From Bacteroidales bacterium (GTDB lineage: Bacteria; Bacteroidota; Bacteroidia; Bacteroidales; UBA932), in contig JAFTEQ010000071.1 in assembly GCA_017453565.1 (NCBI GenBank), positions 1 through 33,952 of the forward strand: a DNA stretch of 33,952 nt, given 5' to 3'. Both the position numbers and the translations under genes were made by a program. The notes under the pieces are model-generated. The model worked only from the letters and a program-made list of their open reading frames with translations. It did not search any database and had not been told where the DNA came from. Shown here in pieces: positions 7,005 through 15,253 of the stretch; within the stretch, counting starts at the first letter, position 1; each line of letters begins with the position of its first letter.

Positions 7005-7448
7005 TTATTCGGCGGCGACCACTTCGAGTTTGGCGTTGGCGAAAACGCCCTTGTACACCTTGACCTTGGCCTCGTAGCTGCCGGGTTCCTTGATCTCGGG
7101 GAGGGTGACGTTCTTCTTGTCCACCTCGAAACCCTGGGCGCAAAGGTTCTCGGCCACCTGGGCGGAGGTCACGGCGCCATAGAACTTGCCGGTCTCGCTC
7201 ACCTTCACGCTCAGCTGCACGGGAGCCGCTTCAATCTTGGCGGCAAGGGCCTGGGCGTCGGCGACGAGTTTGGCTTCCTTGTGGGCGCGCTGGCGGAGGG
7301 TCTCTTCGTGCTGCTTGAGCGCGGAAGCGGTGGCCACCGTGGCATAGCCCTGGGGGACCAGGTAATTGAGCGCGTATCCGGTCTTCACTTCGACCACTTC
7401 TCCGGCCTCGCCGAGGTGGGCGACTTCTTTCTTGAGGATGATTTTCAT
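7005..7448 (-). CDS. rplI: 50S ribosomal protein L9
   Basis: A 147-residue, full-length L9. The N-terminal RNA-binding domain reads MKIILKKEVAHLGEAGEVV, then VKTGYALNYLVPQGYA with the typical conserved glycines. A long connecting helix and a C-terminal domain with GKFYGAVTSAQVAENL follow. The ATG at 7448 matches the universal MKIIL start. The in-frame codon at 7457 touches the rpsR stop and adds only three residues. It is the last gene of rpsF-rpsR-rplI and is followed by a clear terminator. Confidence 0.98.
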   Translation of the reverse strand: MKIILKKEVAHLGEAGEVVEVKTGYALNYLVPQGYATVATASALKQHEETLRQRAHKEAKLVADAQALAAKIEAAPVQLSVKVSETGKFYGAVTSAQVAENLCAQGFEVDKKNVTLPEIKEPGSYEAKVKVYKGVFANAKLEVVAAE

Positions 7449-7457
7449 AGCGCGCAA

Positions 7458-7733
7458 TTATTTAAGAAGGTCGGTAACATAGGGAAGGAGGGCGAGGCTG
7501 CGGGCGCGCTTCACGGCGGCGGCCACCTTGCGCTGGAACTTCAGCGAGGTGCCGGTGATGCGGCGCGGCAGGATCTTACCCTGCTCATTGAGGAACTTCT
7601 TCAGGAACTCGGGGTCCTTGTAGTCCACATACTTGATGCCGGCTTTCTTGAAGCGGCAGTATTTTTTCTTGCGCACCTCCACGGTGGGCGGGTTCAGGAA
7701 ACGGATTCCGTTGTTTTCGGGATTCTGTGCCAT
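7458..7733 (-). CDS. rpsR: 30S ribosomal protein S18
   Basis: A 91-residue S18 with the family core [18 protein letters not shown] and the highly conserved [19 protein letters not shown], followed by [13 protein letters not shown]. It binds S6 on the 30S platform. It lies 3 bases after rpsF and 9 bases before rplI. This order is standard for Bacteroidetes. Confidence 0.98.
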   Translation of the reverse strand: MAQNPENNGIRFLNPPTVEVRKKKYCRFKKAGIKYVDYKDPEFLKKFLNEQGKILPRRITGTSLKFQRKVAAAVKRARSLALLPYVTDLLK

Positions 7734-7736
7734 GGC

Positions 7737-8159
7737 TTAGTCCTCCTTGATTTCTTCGGGTTCGATATCGGCTTCCACCTCTTCGGCAGGGGCCTCTTCC
7801 ACGACGGGAGCCGGAGCGTTCTTGGCGGCGGCACGCATCTCGCGGCGGTGCTCCGCATAGGCGATGGCGTCCTTGTCGAGGGCGACGGTGAGGTAGCGGA
7901 TGATCCGCTCGTCACGGTGATACTGGGTCTCGAGTTTACCGACGAAGTCGGGCTCGGCCTTGAATTCAATGAGATAATAGAACCCGGAGGTCTTGTGCTG
8001 GATTGGGTACGCGAGCTGCTTGAGCCCCCAATCCTCTTCGTACACGATCTCGCCGCCGTTGTCGGTGATGAGTTTGGTGTACTTGGCAACCGCTTCCTTC
8101 ATCTGGGCATCAGACAAAACGGGAGTTGCAATGAAAACGGTTTCGTACTGTTTTAACAT
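7737..8159 (-). CDS. rpsF: 30S ribosomal protein S6
   Basis: A 140-residue S6. The ferredoxin-like core starts [13 protein letters not shown] and includes [26 protein letters not shown] and [10 protein letters not shown]. Beyond about residue 110 it has a Glu/Ala-rich acidic tail ([18 protein letters not shown]), as in many S6 proteins. It is first in the rpsF-rpsR-rplI operon, with a promoter at 8216-8247 and a leader of about 55 bases. S6:S18 often represses its own mRNA through such leaders. Confidence 0.98.
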   Translation of the reverse strand: MLKQYETVFIATPVLSDAQMKEAVAKYTKLITDNGGEIVYEEDWGLKQLAYPIQHKTSGFYYLIEFKAEPDFVGKLETQYHRDERIIRYLTVALDKDAIAYAEHRREMRAAAKNAPAPVVEEAPAEEVEADIEPEEIKED

Positions 8160-8188
8160 TTTGACAATAAATTAAATAAACACTTTCC

Positions 8189-8201
8189 CCAAGGCACTTG
8201 G
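8189..8201 (-). promoter_or_regulatory. Hairpin in the rpsF leader
   Basis: CCAAG-GCA-CTTGG (8189-8201) forms a five-base-pair hairpin in the rpsF 5' leader. It might be part of an S6:S18 autoregulatory structure, as known in other bacteria. I could not match the full motif by eye. Confidence 0.3.
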
Positions 8202-8215
8202 CACAAAAGGGACGG

Positions 8216-8247
8216 CAAAGATGGGAATTTTTATCGAGAAAAACAAA
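8216..8247 (-). promoter_or_regulatory. Promoter of the rpsF operon
   Basis: On the minus strand: TTTG, 20 bases, then CATCTTTG followed by C. One mismatch to TAnnTTTG. The -33 half lies inside the last codons of the upstream lyase gene, which has no visible terminator of its own. Confidence 0.65.
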
Positions 8248-10051
8248 TTTCTTCCCGTTCCCAATTGACAGTTACGGTATTGCGTCCCAGGCGCAGCACC
8301 TGCCGGTCAGCGCCGTTCTCCACCAGCTTCACGCGGCGAAGGCGCCTCTGGGCCGCACGGCCGCTGCGGGCGTCGGGCACCACGGCATAGGCGTAGGAGG
8401 CTCCGGAGGGGGCGGCCCCGTGGCTGGTGTACATCTCGAAAACTCGCCCAGACACCGCTCCGTGCCCGGGTCCGAGATCGGACCAGTCGCCGCTGCGCTC
8501 CTCTTCCAATACGGTGTAGGGCTGTCCGTCCAGAGGGATATATGTGACGCCGGCATGGCGCACCCAGGCGGCGTTCTGTTCCACATTTCCGCGCAGATGG
8601 CACTGCTCGACGGTGGTATAGACGCGGGCGCTGTCGCTCTTTTGGATTCCGGCACCCAGGCATACGATGCCGCCTTTCCAGAAGAACCAGGCCTTACGGG
8701 CATGCAGGCTGTCGCGGTCAAGTTCCATGGCGGTGACCATCAGCCCCTTATGCGTCTGTCCAAAAACCTTCCCGCTCCGGTTCTGCGGCCGGAAACGCGC
8801 CCTGCCGCGCATGCCCCACAAGGGCCGTCCGTCGTCATAGCTGGTGGTGCCGGGAATGTGCAGCCAGTCCCAGAGGGCGAATATGTTGTCGTATTCGCGG
8901 CCGTCGCGACGCAACAGCAGGGCACCGTCTCCGGTAAAATAGCCTTTCATGTTTTCTCCGTTGATGGCTTCGAACCCCACCGTGCGGCAGGAGTTCATGC
9001 GAACCGATGCATACCAGCGTCGCGTGCGGAAGATGCCGAAATCGGACCTTGGGAAGTAGCGTCCGCCCCGCTGGGCGCGGGTGAGTTCCTTCTCCGACAG
9101 ACCCAGGTTTCGGGCTACGGCGGCGATGCAGACAGCCTTGCCCTGTTGGGTGTTGAGGAATACCTGGCGACCGCAGGCATTGGGGTCGAAACGATCTTTC
9201 CAAACGAGGCGTGAGAGCCCTTCGCGCACGTAGTTGCGAAGCAATTCCACCTGCTCTTCCGGAATGGCAAGTTCCGTCCCGTGGAGGGCGCGTACCCACC
9301 AGCTCAGGCTCACGGCGAAGGAAAGGCCGTAGTTGCCCCATTGGAGCTGCGGACCGTGCTGATGGAAGGACCAGTCGTCCTGCAGGCCCTCTCCGGTGCC
9401 GAGCCGGATTTCGGAAGCGATGCTGTCGCGGGCTGCACGGACCAGGGCCTCGTCGTCCTGAAGCAGGCCCCTGATGAGTACCGATCCGGCCTGCCAGACC
9501 TTGTTCTGTCCGGTCATGCGCAGGCCGGCCCGGCCGAGTACGGCTATGGCGCCCTCCTTTTCGGCGGGCGTGAATTCGTCCCAGAGCAGCAGGAAAGCAG
9601 GGCCGAAAGCGCGGGGAAGCCCGATTTCATTGTACCACCAATTGGTGCATTCAGGGCGGGTGGTGAACCACCAGGAAAGCGCACGGTGCAGCATGTCGAG
9701 CACCTCGCTCCGGCCGCTCTTGCGGTAGAGGATGGCCAGGCGGCAGACGCGCAGGCCGTGCTGGATGGGCTCCCAGCCGCTGCGGTCGGTAGAGAGATAA
9801 TTGATGTCGGACCAGGCTCCGTCGGGCCCGAGCAGGGCGGCGAGGCGTGCCTCCTCTTCGGCGTCGACCGGCACGCGCAGGTAGAGTTCGCGCATGTCGC
9901 AGCTGCTTTCGTAGCCCCGGCTCGAGACCAGGGTGTAGGCGGCCTGCTCTTCCGGACTTTGGACGGTATCGAGCGTGAGGGCGTTGATGTTTTCGCTGAT
10001 CTGGCCGAGCAGGGTGCCGGCTGCCAGCAGGCAATGCAGTAAAAGACTCAT
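8231..10051 (-). CDS. Polysaccharide lyase, PL8 family (second of tandem pair)
   Basis: A 606-residue secreted protein (signal peptide about 1-22). The alpha-helical toroid carries CTNWWYNEIGLPR (135-147), the PL8 substrate-cleft signature. Asn183, His232 (in SFHQHGPQLQWGNYG), Tyr241 and Arg295 (in NACGRQVF) have the same spacing as the catalytic residues of chondroitin AC lyases. Later, NGENMKGYFTGDGA is the conserved start of the central beta sandwich and supplies a Glu. PL8 enzymes cut hyaluronan, chondroitin or xanthan by beta-elimination; which one applies here is unknown. It is shorter than typical PL8 (about 700 or more), suggesting a reduced C-terminal domain. One base separates it from the upstream paralogue. 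Confidence 0.85.
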   Translation of the reverse strand: MSLLLHCLLAAGTLLGQISENINALTLDTVQSPEEQAAYTLVSSRGYESSCDMRELYLRVPVDAEEEARLAALLGPDGAWSDINYLSTDRSGWEPIQHGLRVCRLAILYRKSGRSEVLDMLHRALSWWFTTRPECTNWWYNEIGLPRAFGPAFLLLWDEFTPAEKEGAIAVLGRAGLRMTGQNKVWQAGSVLIRGLLQDDEALVRAARDSIASEIRLGTGEGLQDDWSFHQHGPQLQWGNYGLSFAVSLSWWVRALHGTELAIPEEQVELLRNYVREGLSRLVWKDRFDPNACGRQVFLNTQQGKAVCIAAVARNLGLSEKELTRAQRGGRYFPRSDFGIFRTRRWYASVRMNSCRTVGFEAINGENMKGYFTGDGALLLRRDGREYDNIFALWDWLHIPGTTSYDDGRPLWGMRGRARFRPQNRSGKVFGQTHKGLMVTAMELDRDSLHARKAWFFWKGGIVCLGAGIQKSDSARVYTTVEQCHLRGNVEQNAAWVRHAGVTYIPLDGQPYTVLEEERSGDWSDLGPGHGAVSGRVFEMYTSHGAAPSGASYAYAVVPDARSGRAAQRRLRRVKLVENGADRQVLRLGRNTVTVNWEREEICFSR

Positions 10052-10052
10052 C

Positions 10053-11759
10053 TTAATAAGAGATTTCCTGTTTGTTCCAGTCGATGGAGAAGGTCCGGCC
10101 GGCAACGCGCACCGACTGAAGCGCTTCGTTGTTGGAGAGCACCGAAACCTGTTTCTTCACCCATCCCGCGGCCTGTTTTCCGTCGGCTGAGACGGGGAGC
10201 ACCATGTATGCGTAGGAGGCGCCGGAGGGGTTGGTGCCGTGTTCGATGTAGAGGTCGAAAAGCTGCTGGGTAACAATATCCTTCGAGTAGTAGGGGGCGA
10301 TGGCGAACCAGTCTCCCTTGTGCTCGGCGGGGGCAAGGCTGAAGCGGGCCTTGTCGAGCATCACATAGGCTTTGCTGTCGTGCCAGTACCAGTTCTTGCC
10401 CTTCTTTACTTCTCCGCGCAGGTGATTCTGCTCCACAGCCGTGGTGACGGGGAAACCCTTGTCCATGCTGATGCCAGCCCCCAGGCAGACGATGCCGTCC
10501 GGAGTGAAGAACCAGGCCTTGCGGGCGTGCAGGCCGTCGCGTTCGAGTTCCATGGCGGCCACTAGGAAGTCGTCGCCGGCTTTACCGAAAACGCGGGAAC
10601 TCTTGTTGTAGGGCCGCTTGCCCTTGGCTCCGAAGAGGGGACCGTCGTCATAGGCGGTCACACCCGGCACGTGGTGCCAGTCCCAGCAGGGCGCGACGTC
10701 CTTGTATTCGTCGCCGTCCACACGCACCAGAACGGCGCCGTCGGCCGAGAAGTTGGCGCGCATATTCTCTTTGTTCGTGGTTTCGAATCCGATGGTCCGC
10801 ACTGATTGCATCCGTACCGAGCCGTACCAGCCGGCGGTGCGGAAGATACCGAAGTCGGAGCGCGGGAAATAGCGTCCGCCAATAAGGGGCGTGTCCTTGA
10901 TACCGAGCATCTTCATGATACGCAACACGCTGGAACCCTTGCTCTTCTGTTGGCCTTTGAATATCTGCCGGCCACAGGTGCTCATGTCCATGCGCCCTTT
11001 CCAGACAGGCCAGCGCAGTCCTTCTGAAACATAGTCCACGATAATCTTTTCCTGTTCGGGCGAGAAAGCGATGGGGGTGCCCCGGAAGGCATGGATGAGC
11101 GTGGCGAAGGAATTGGCATAGGACAGGCCGTAGTTGCCCCATTGCAGCTGGGGCCCGTGCTGGTGGAAAGACCAGTCGGGCTGCAGGCCCTCCTTTTCGG
11201 TAATCACGATTTCGGAGGCAATGGTGTCGCGTGCGGCGATTACCAGACCTTCATCGTCGGTGAGCAGACCTTTCAGCAGCATGTTGGTAGCCTGCCAGAC
11301 CTTGTTCTGGCCGGTTTTTCCGAACGTACACTGGTCCATGATCTTCAGGACACGGGCGTGTTCGTCTGGCGTGAGGTCGTCGCGAACCATGAGCGCGGCA
11401 ACGCCGGTCATCCGCGGGGCGGCTATCATGTTGAAAAACCAGTTGGGGCACTGGGGCATGCGGTCGGTCCACCAGACAAGAGCCTTGCGGGCAGCGTCCA
11501 AGGTAGCTTGGTCGCCGGTGTAGTGGTACGACAGGCACAGGGCCTGGAAGCGGTTGATGTGGTAACCGTCGTTCCAGCGGGAGCGTTTCTTGTCGCCATA
11601 CCTGATGTCGGAAAAACTGCCGTCTTCTTTCTGTGCGGCGATGTAAGCGCTGATTTCGGCGGGTTTGGGCGCGGGATAGCGCGTTTCCAGATAGCGGGTT
11701 ACGTGGTCTCCACCCAGATGGGCGGTGAGCACGATCGATAACAAAAGGGTCTTGAACAT
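10053..11759 (-). CDS. Polysaccharide lyase, PL8 family (first of tandem pair)
   Basis: A 568-residue paralogue of the following gene, with a signal peptide (about 1-15). The catalytic set is kept at identical spacing: Asn152, His201, Tyr210 and Arg264, in TGQNKVW, SFHQHGPQLQWGNYG and STCGRQIF. The upstream cleft motif differs: CPNWFFNMIAAPR where its partner has CTNWWYNEIGLPR, which may change substrate binding. NKENMRANFSADGA marks the central beta domain. The start at 11759 is preferred because the frame upstream runs through a TATTTTTG promoter box at 11764-11771, which ends only 4 bases from this ATG. It shares a 70-base divergent region with the gene at 11830. Confidence 0.83.
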   Translation of the reverse strand: MFKTLLLSIVLTAHLGGDHVTRYLETRYPAPKPAEISAYIAAQKEDGSFSDIRYGDKKRSRWNDGYHINRFQALCLSYHYTGDQATLDAARKALVWWTDRMPQCPNWFFNMIAAPRMTGVAALMVRDDLTPDEHARVLKIMDQCTFGKTGQNKVWQATNMLLKGLLTDDEGLVIAARDTIASEIVITEKEGLQPDWSFHQHGPQLQWGNYGLSYANSFATLIHAFRGTPIAFSPEQEKIIVDYVSEGLRWPVWKGRMDMSTCGRQIFKGQQKSKGSSVLRIMKMLGIKDTPLIGGRYFPRSDFGIFRTAGWYGSVRMQSVRTIGFETTNKENMRANFSADGAVLVRVDGDEYKDVAPCWDWHHVPGVTAYDDGPLFGAKGKRPYNKSSRVFGKAGDDFLVAAMELERDGLHARKAWFFTPDGIVCLGAGISMDKGFPVTTAVEQNHLRGEVKKGKNWYWHDSKAYVMLDKARFSLAPAEHKGDWFAIAPYYSKDIVTQQLFDLYIEHGTNPSGASYAYMVLPVSADGKQAAGWVKKQVSVLSNNEALQSVRVAGRTFSIDWNKQEISY

Positions 11760-11763
11760 GATG

Positions 11764-11771
11764 CAAAAATA
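11764..11771 (-). promoter_or_regulatory. -7 box of the PL8 lyase pair
   Basis: TATTTTTG followed by C on the minus strand, ending 4 bases before the ATG at 11759. No clear -33 element. It predicts a leaderless or near-leaderless mRNA. Confidence 0.55.
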
Positions 11772-11782
11772 AAGAATATTCC

Positions 11783-11790
11783 TAACTTTG
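11783..11790 (+). promoter_or_regulatory. -7 box of the secreted hypothetical gene
   Basis: TAACTTTG followed by C, 39 bases before the ATG at 11830. It sits 11 bases from the oppositely directed -7 box of the lyase pair, so the two promoters may compete. Confidence 0.6.
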
Positions 11791-11829
11791 CCCCATACTC
11801 TAAAACGAAACAACCATTATCTTCTTATT

Positions 11830-12411
11830 ATGAAAAAAATCGCATTATTGATGCTTGCCGTGCTGGCCGTTCTTTGCGTCAGCCCGGCCACCGCTTCCGC
11901 CAAGAAGGCCAAGAAGGGTAAAAAGGTCGTCGTGACCGCCGTGTTCGACGGCAACGAGTTCAAGTCCATTCCCATGAACGCTAAGAAAGCCATCGTCTCG
12001 GCCGAGGAAGGGGAGAGTTACACCATTGCCGACCCCAAGGGTGGCGAGTACACCGTCAAGCTGTTCTGCGACACGGGCGGTTACATCCGTGTGAAGATGG
12101 GCGAGGATATGGGCGTGATGCTCAATTATAACAATGACCGCGCCGGCAATGCCTGGGTGGGAGCGCCTGTTCTCCCGCGCAAGTCGCTCAAACAGATTGA
12201 GCTCGTGCTCGGAAACAAGTTCTACAAGTATATCTGCGTTTCTTCCGTTCCCGGCAAGAAGGGCGATATCGTGCCCAAGATGAAGTGCGAAGGCCGCGAG
12301 CCTGTGACCATCGAGATTCCGGCCGACAAACGCGAAGCCGGCAAGGCCTATTACCTGTGGAGCGGCGACAAGAACGTCACCTTTACCTCCATAAAATTCA
12401 TCTACGAATAA
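11830..12411 (+). CDS. Secreted protein of unknown function
   Basis: A 193-residue protein. The signal peptide (about 1-24, hydrophobic ALLMLAVLAVLCV, ending ATASA) is followed by a very basic stretch KKAKKGKKVVV. The rest is predicted beta-rich, with alternating hydrophobics such as YTVKLFCDTGGYIRVKMG and VTIEIPADKREAGKAYYLW, ending in a strand (FTSIKFIYE). That end looks like a small beta-sandwich, but I do not recognise a family. It has its own promoter, divergent from the PL8 lyases. It ends 2 bases from the convergent acyltransferase gene. The association with the lyases is positional only. Confidence 0.8.
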   Translation: MKKIALLMLAVLAVLCVSPATASAKKAKKGKKVVVTAVFDGNEFKSIPMNAKKAIVSAEEGESYTIADPKGGEYTVKLFCDTGGYIRVKMGEDMGVMLNYNNDRAGNAWVGAPVLPRKSLKQIELVLGNKFYKYICVSSVPGKKGDIVPKMKCEGREPVTIEIPADKREAGKAYYLWSGDKNVTFTSIKFIYE

Positions 12412-12413
12412 GG

Positions 12414-12971
12414 CTAGTGCGTGACGTATAATTCCGGGTGCTTGCCCTTGAGCTGCATTTGCTCATAGAGGTCCTGGATCCGGTTCGTGTCGGCGCGGGC
12501 GTCGTCAGTGAGTTCAACCTTACTGCCGGCGCCTACGTGTTTTGTGCCCCAGTCGAAATAGCCCAGATAGACGGGACATCCCACCTCGCGGGCAATGGTG
12601 TGGTAGCCCATCTTCCATTTGCGGACGGGTTTGCGCGTGCCCTCCGGAGCAATGCAGAGGTGGAACTGGTCGCTCCGCTCCATTTCACTGATGACGCTGC
12701 GCACGAGTTCCGCGGCGTTGGAGCGGTCTACGGGGATGCAGCCTACGCTGCGCAGGATTGGTCCCAGGGGCCAGAAGAACATCTCCTTCTTGATCATCAC
12801 GTGGCCTTTCTGTCCCAGACTATAATAGAAAAGGTAGGAGATGACGAAATCCCAGATGCTGGTGTGGGGCACGCCCAGGATGATGCACTTCTTTTCTTTG
12901 GGGGCTTCCCCGTCTACGGTCCAGCCCATCAGGCGCAGAATGCGCCCGCAGCACTTATGCCAGATTGACAT
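12414..12971 (-). CDS. 1-acyl-glycerol-3-phosphate acyltransferase-like protein (PlsC family)
   Basis: A 185-residue protein, short for the family. It has the acyltransferase catalytic H-X4-D motif as PHTSIWDF (His36, Asp41), the GCIPVDR block (77-83) and the IAPEGTRK block (108-114), in the order expected for PlsC-like enzymes. It has no long transmembrane anchor. Family members acylate lysophosphatidate or other lipid acceptors at the membrane. Its start overlaps the parE stop by 17 bases, so it is cotranscribed with parE although unrelated in function. Confidence 0.88.
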   Translation of the reverse strand: MSIWHKCCGRILRLMGWTVDGEAPKEKKCIILGVPHTSIWDFVISYLFYYSLGQKGHVMIKKEMFFWPLGPILRSVGCIPVDRSNAAELVRSVISEMERSDQFHLCIAPEGTRKPVRKWKMGYHTIAREVGCPVYLGYFDWGTKHVGAGSKVELTDDARADTNRIQDLYEQMQLKGKHPELYVTH

Positions 12972-14838
12972 CTTCGAGTTCCTCTTCGCTTTTGAGGTTG
13001 CGCCGGATGAAATTCTGACGCTCTACGGTGTTGTCGCCCATGTAGAATTCCATGATTTCGGAAGGCGATTCCTCTTCGGCCAGGTTCACCAGGTCGAGGC
13101 GCATGTCGTCGCCGATGAAATGAACGAATTCGTCCCAGGAAATCTCGCCCAGGCCCTTGAAGCGGGTGATTTCCACGCCGGTCTTGAGCGCCGCCACGGC
13201 CCGGTCCTTCTCTTCGATGGAGTAGCAGTAACGGTTTTCCTTCTTGTTGCGTACGCGGAAAAGGGGGGTCTGCAAGATGTGCACGTGGCCGCGGCGGATG
13301 AGGTCGGGGTAGTACTTCATGAAGAAGGTGAGCACCAGCATGCGGATGTGCATGCCGTCGTCGTCGGCATCGGTGGCCACGATGATGTTGTTGTAGCGCA
13401 GGTTCTCCAGGTCTTCCTCCACGCCCAGGGCCGAAACGAGCAGGTTGAGCTCTTCGTTTTCGGCCACGCGCTTGCGGCTCTCCTTGAAGCAGTTGATGGG
13501 CTTTCCGCGCAGGCTGAACACAGCCTGGTAGTTGGCGTTGCGGGCCTTGGTGATGGTTCCGCTCGCAGAGTCGCCCTCGGTGATGAAGATGCTGGAGCGC
13601 TCTATGTTCTCCTGCGTCTTTTCGGTCACCTTGTCGTTGTAGTGCACCAGGCAGTCACGCAGTTTCTTGTTGTAGACGTTGGCGCGCTTGTTGCGCTCGC
13701 GGGTCTTTTTCTGGATGCCGGCAATCTCCTCGCGCTCCTGCTGGTTGTCCTTGATCTTCTTCTCGATGACGGGAATGACATCGGGATGCATGTGCAGGTA
13801 GTTGTCGAGGTTCTTGGAAAGGAAGTCGTTCACGAACGAGCGGATGGTCTGTCCGTGCTCGCCCTTGTCGGGCTTCTCCCACACGTAGGTGGAGCCCAGT
13901 TTCACCTTGGTCTGGGCCTCGAAGGTGGGTTCCTGGATCTGGATGCTGATGGCGCCCACAATGCCCTGACGGCAGTCCTGGGGATCGTAGTTCTTCTTGT
14001 AGAACTCCTTGAGCGTCTTGGCCACCGCTTCGCGGAAAGCGGCCAGGTGCGTGCCGCCGTCCGAGGTGTACTGCCCGTTCACGAAACTCTTGATGTTCTC
14101 GCCCAGGGCGTCGCCGTGGGTGAGCACCACCTCTATGTCTTCCCCTTCCAGATGGATGGGCGGGTAGAGCGGCTCCTTGTCGAGATTCTCGTTCACGAGG
14201 TCCAGCAGGCCGTTCTCCGACTTGTAGGGGGTGCCGTTGAGGACGAGGGTGAGCCCCTTCTTGAGGTAGGCGTAGTTCTTCACCATCGTCTCCACGAAGT
14301 CGAGGTTGTAGTTGAAGTCCTTGAAGAGCACGGAATCGGGGTAGAACTCAACCAGGGTGCCGTTCTTCTCCTTGCTGGGACCGGTCCCTTCCTCCTTGAA
14401 CTCACCGGCCTCGAACCGCGCCCAGGCGCACTCGCCGTCGCGATAGGAGCAGACGTAGAAGTTGCGGGACAGGGCGTTGACCGCCTTGGTACCCACGCCG
14501 TTCAGGCCCACGGCCTTCTTGAAGGCCTTGTCGTCGAACTTGCCGCCCGTGTTGAGGATGCTCACGGCCTTCACCACCGACCCCAGCGGAATGCCGCGGC
14601 CGAAATCGCGCACGCGCACATGGTTGTCTTCGATGTCGATGAGGATCTGCTTGCCGAAGCCCATCGCATATTCGTCGATGGAGTTGTCTATGATTTCCTT
14701 GAGCAGCACGTAGATGCCGTCGCCGGGGTTGCGTCCGTCACCGAGCCGGCCGATGTACATGCCGGGCCGCATCCTGATGTGCATGACGCCTTCGAGGGTG
14801 CGGATGTTTTCTTCTGTATAGCTTGCGGGGTTGTTCAT
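12955..14838 (-). CDS. parE: DNA topoisomerase IV subunit B
   Basis: A 627-residue type II topoisomerase B subunit. The GHKL ATPase domain has LLKEIIDNSIDEYAMGFGK (Glu48, Asn52), DFGRGIPLG and the ATP-lid GLNGVGTKAVNAL. The TOPRIM domain has ITEGDSASG and TDADDDGMHIRML. Length and N-terminal wording (RPGMYIGRLGDG) fit Bacteroidetes ParE better than GyrB. With ParC it decatenates chromosomes. No parC is visible; the plsC-like gene follows instead. A TATCTTTG box ends 4 bases before the ATG, implying a near-leaderless transcript. Confidence 0.95.
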   Translation of the reverse strand: MNNPASYTEENIRTLEGVMHIRMRPGMYIGRLGDGRNPGDGIYVLLKEIIDNSIDEYAMGFGKQILIDIEDNHVRVRDFGRGIPLGSVVKAVSILNTGGKFDDKAFKKAVGLNGVGTKAVNALSRNFYVCSYRDGECAWARFEAGEFKEEGTGPSKEKNGTLVEFYPDSVLFKDFNYNLDFVETMVKNYAYLKKGLTLVLNGTPYKSENGLLDLVNENLDKEPLYPPIHLEGEDIEVVLTHGDALGENIKSFVNGQYTSDGGTHLAAFREAVAKTLKEFYKKNYDPQDCRQGIVGAISIQIQEPTFEAQTKVKLGSTYVWEKPDKGEHGQTIRSFVNDFLSKNLDNYLHMHPDVIPVIEKKIKDNQQEREEIAGIQKKTRERNKRANVYNKKLRDCLVHYNDKVTEKTQENIERSSIFITEGDSASGTITKARNANYQAVFSLRGKPINCFKESRKRVAENEELNLLVSALGVEEDLENLRYNNIIVATDADDDGMHIRMLVLTFFMKYYPDLIRRGHVHILQTPLFRVRNKKENRYCYSIEEKDRAVAALKTGVEITRFKGLGEISWDEFVHFIGDDMRLDLVNLAEEESPSEIMEFYMGDNTVERQNFIRRNLKSEEELEDVNLA

Positions 14839-14842
14839 CTCA

Positions 14843-14850
14843 CAAAGATA
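14843..14850 (-). promoter_or_regulatory. -7 box immediately before parE
   Basis: TATCTTTG on the minus strand, 4 bases from the parE ATG and 4 bases after the DUF1573 gene stop. The -33 region would lie in the upstream gene and has no clear TTTG. Confidence 0.55.
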
Positions 14851-14854
14851 ACCA

Positions 14855-15247
14855 TTATTTCTTTACCACATTGCCCCTCAGGTGCAGGATGACGGGTTTT
14901 TTGATCTCCGAGAGGTAGACGGTGACGGTCTTGTCGAAGGGGAAGGGCCCCTCGTCGTTCTTGTAACTGGCTTCAATGAATCCGCGCTCGCCGGGGGCGA
15001 GGGTCTCCCGGGTCCACCGGACCCCCGTGCAGCCGCAGGAGGAGATGGCCGAGAGGATGGTGAGCGGGGTTTTCCCCACGTTCTCCACCGTGAAACGGCA
15101 GTCCTGAGGACCGTCGGCCTCGGTAAACGTGCCGAAATCGTGAACGGTGCGGTCGAAGCTGGCGCGCCCGCCCACGGTGGTCTGTGCGGCAAGGACGGCG
15201 GACAGGAAGAGCAGCGCCGGAAGGAGTAGGATGCGTCTTTTCAACAT
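14855..15247 (-). CDS. DUF1573 domain protein, secreted
   Basis: A 130-residue protein with a signal peptide (about 1-21, ending VLAA). The body is one DUF1573 domain, an Ig-like beta sandwich common in Bacteroidetes: the start VHDFGTFTEADGP, the central FTVENVGKTPLTIL and the signature SSCGCTG (Cys71, Cys73), then an APGERGFIEASY strand. The molecular function of this family is not known. The start at 15247 is chosen because a -7 box at 15254-15261 lies upstream of it, inside the frame that begins at 15265. Confidence 0.88.
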   Translation of the reverse strand: MLKRRILLLPALLFLSAVLAAQTTVGGRASFDRTVHDFGTFTEADGPQDCRFTVENVGKTPLTILSAISSCGCTGVRWTRETLAPGERGFIEASYKNDEGPFPFDKTVTVYLSEIKKPVILHLRGNVVKK

Positions 15248-15253
15248 ACGCTG

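Noticed and set aside
12841-14892. 683-codon plus-strand frame opposite parE
   Set aside because: Antisense shadow of a conserved topoisomerase gene, with no domain and a start inside the acyltransferase gene.
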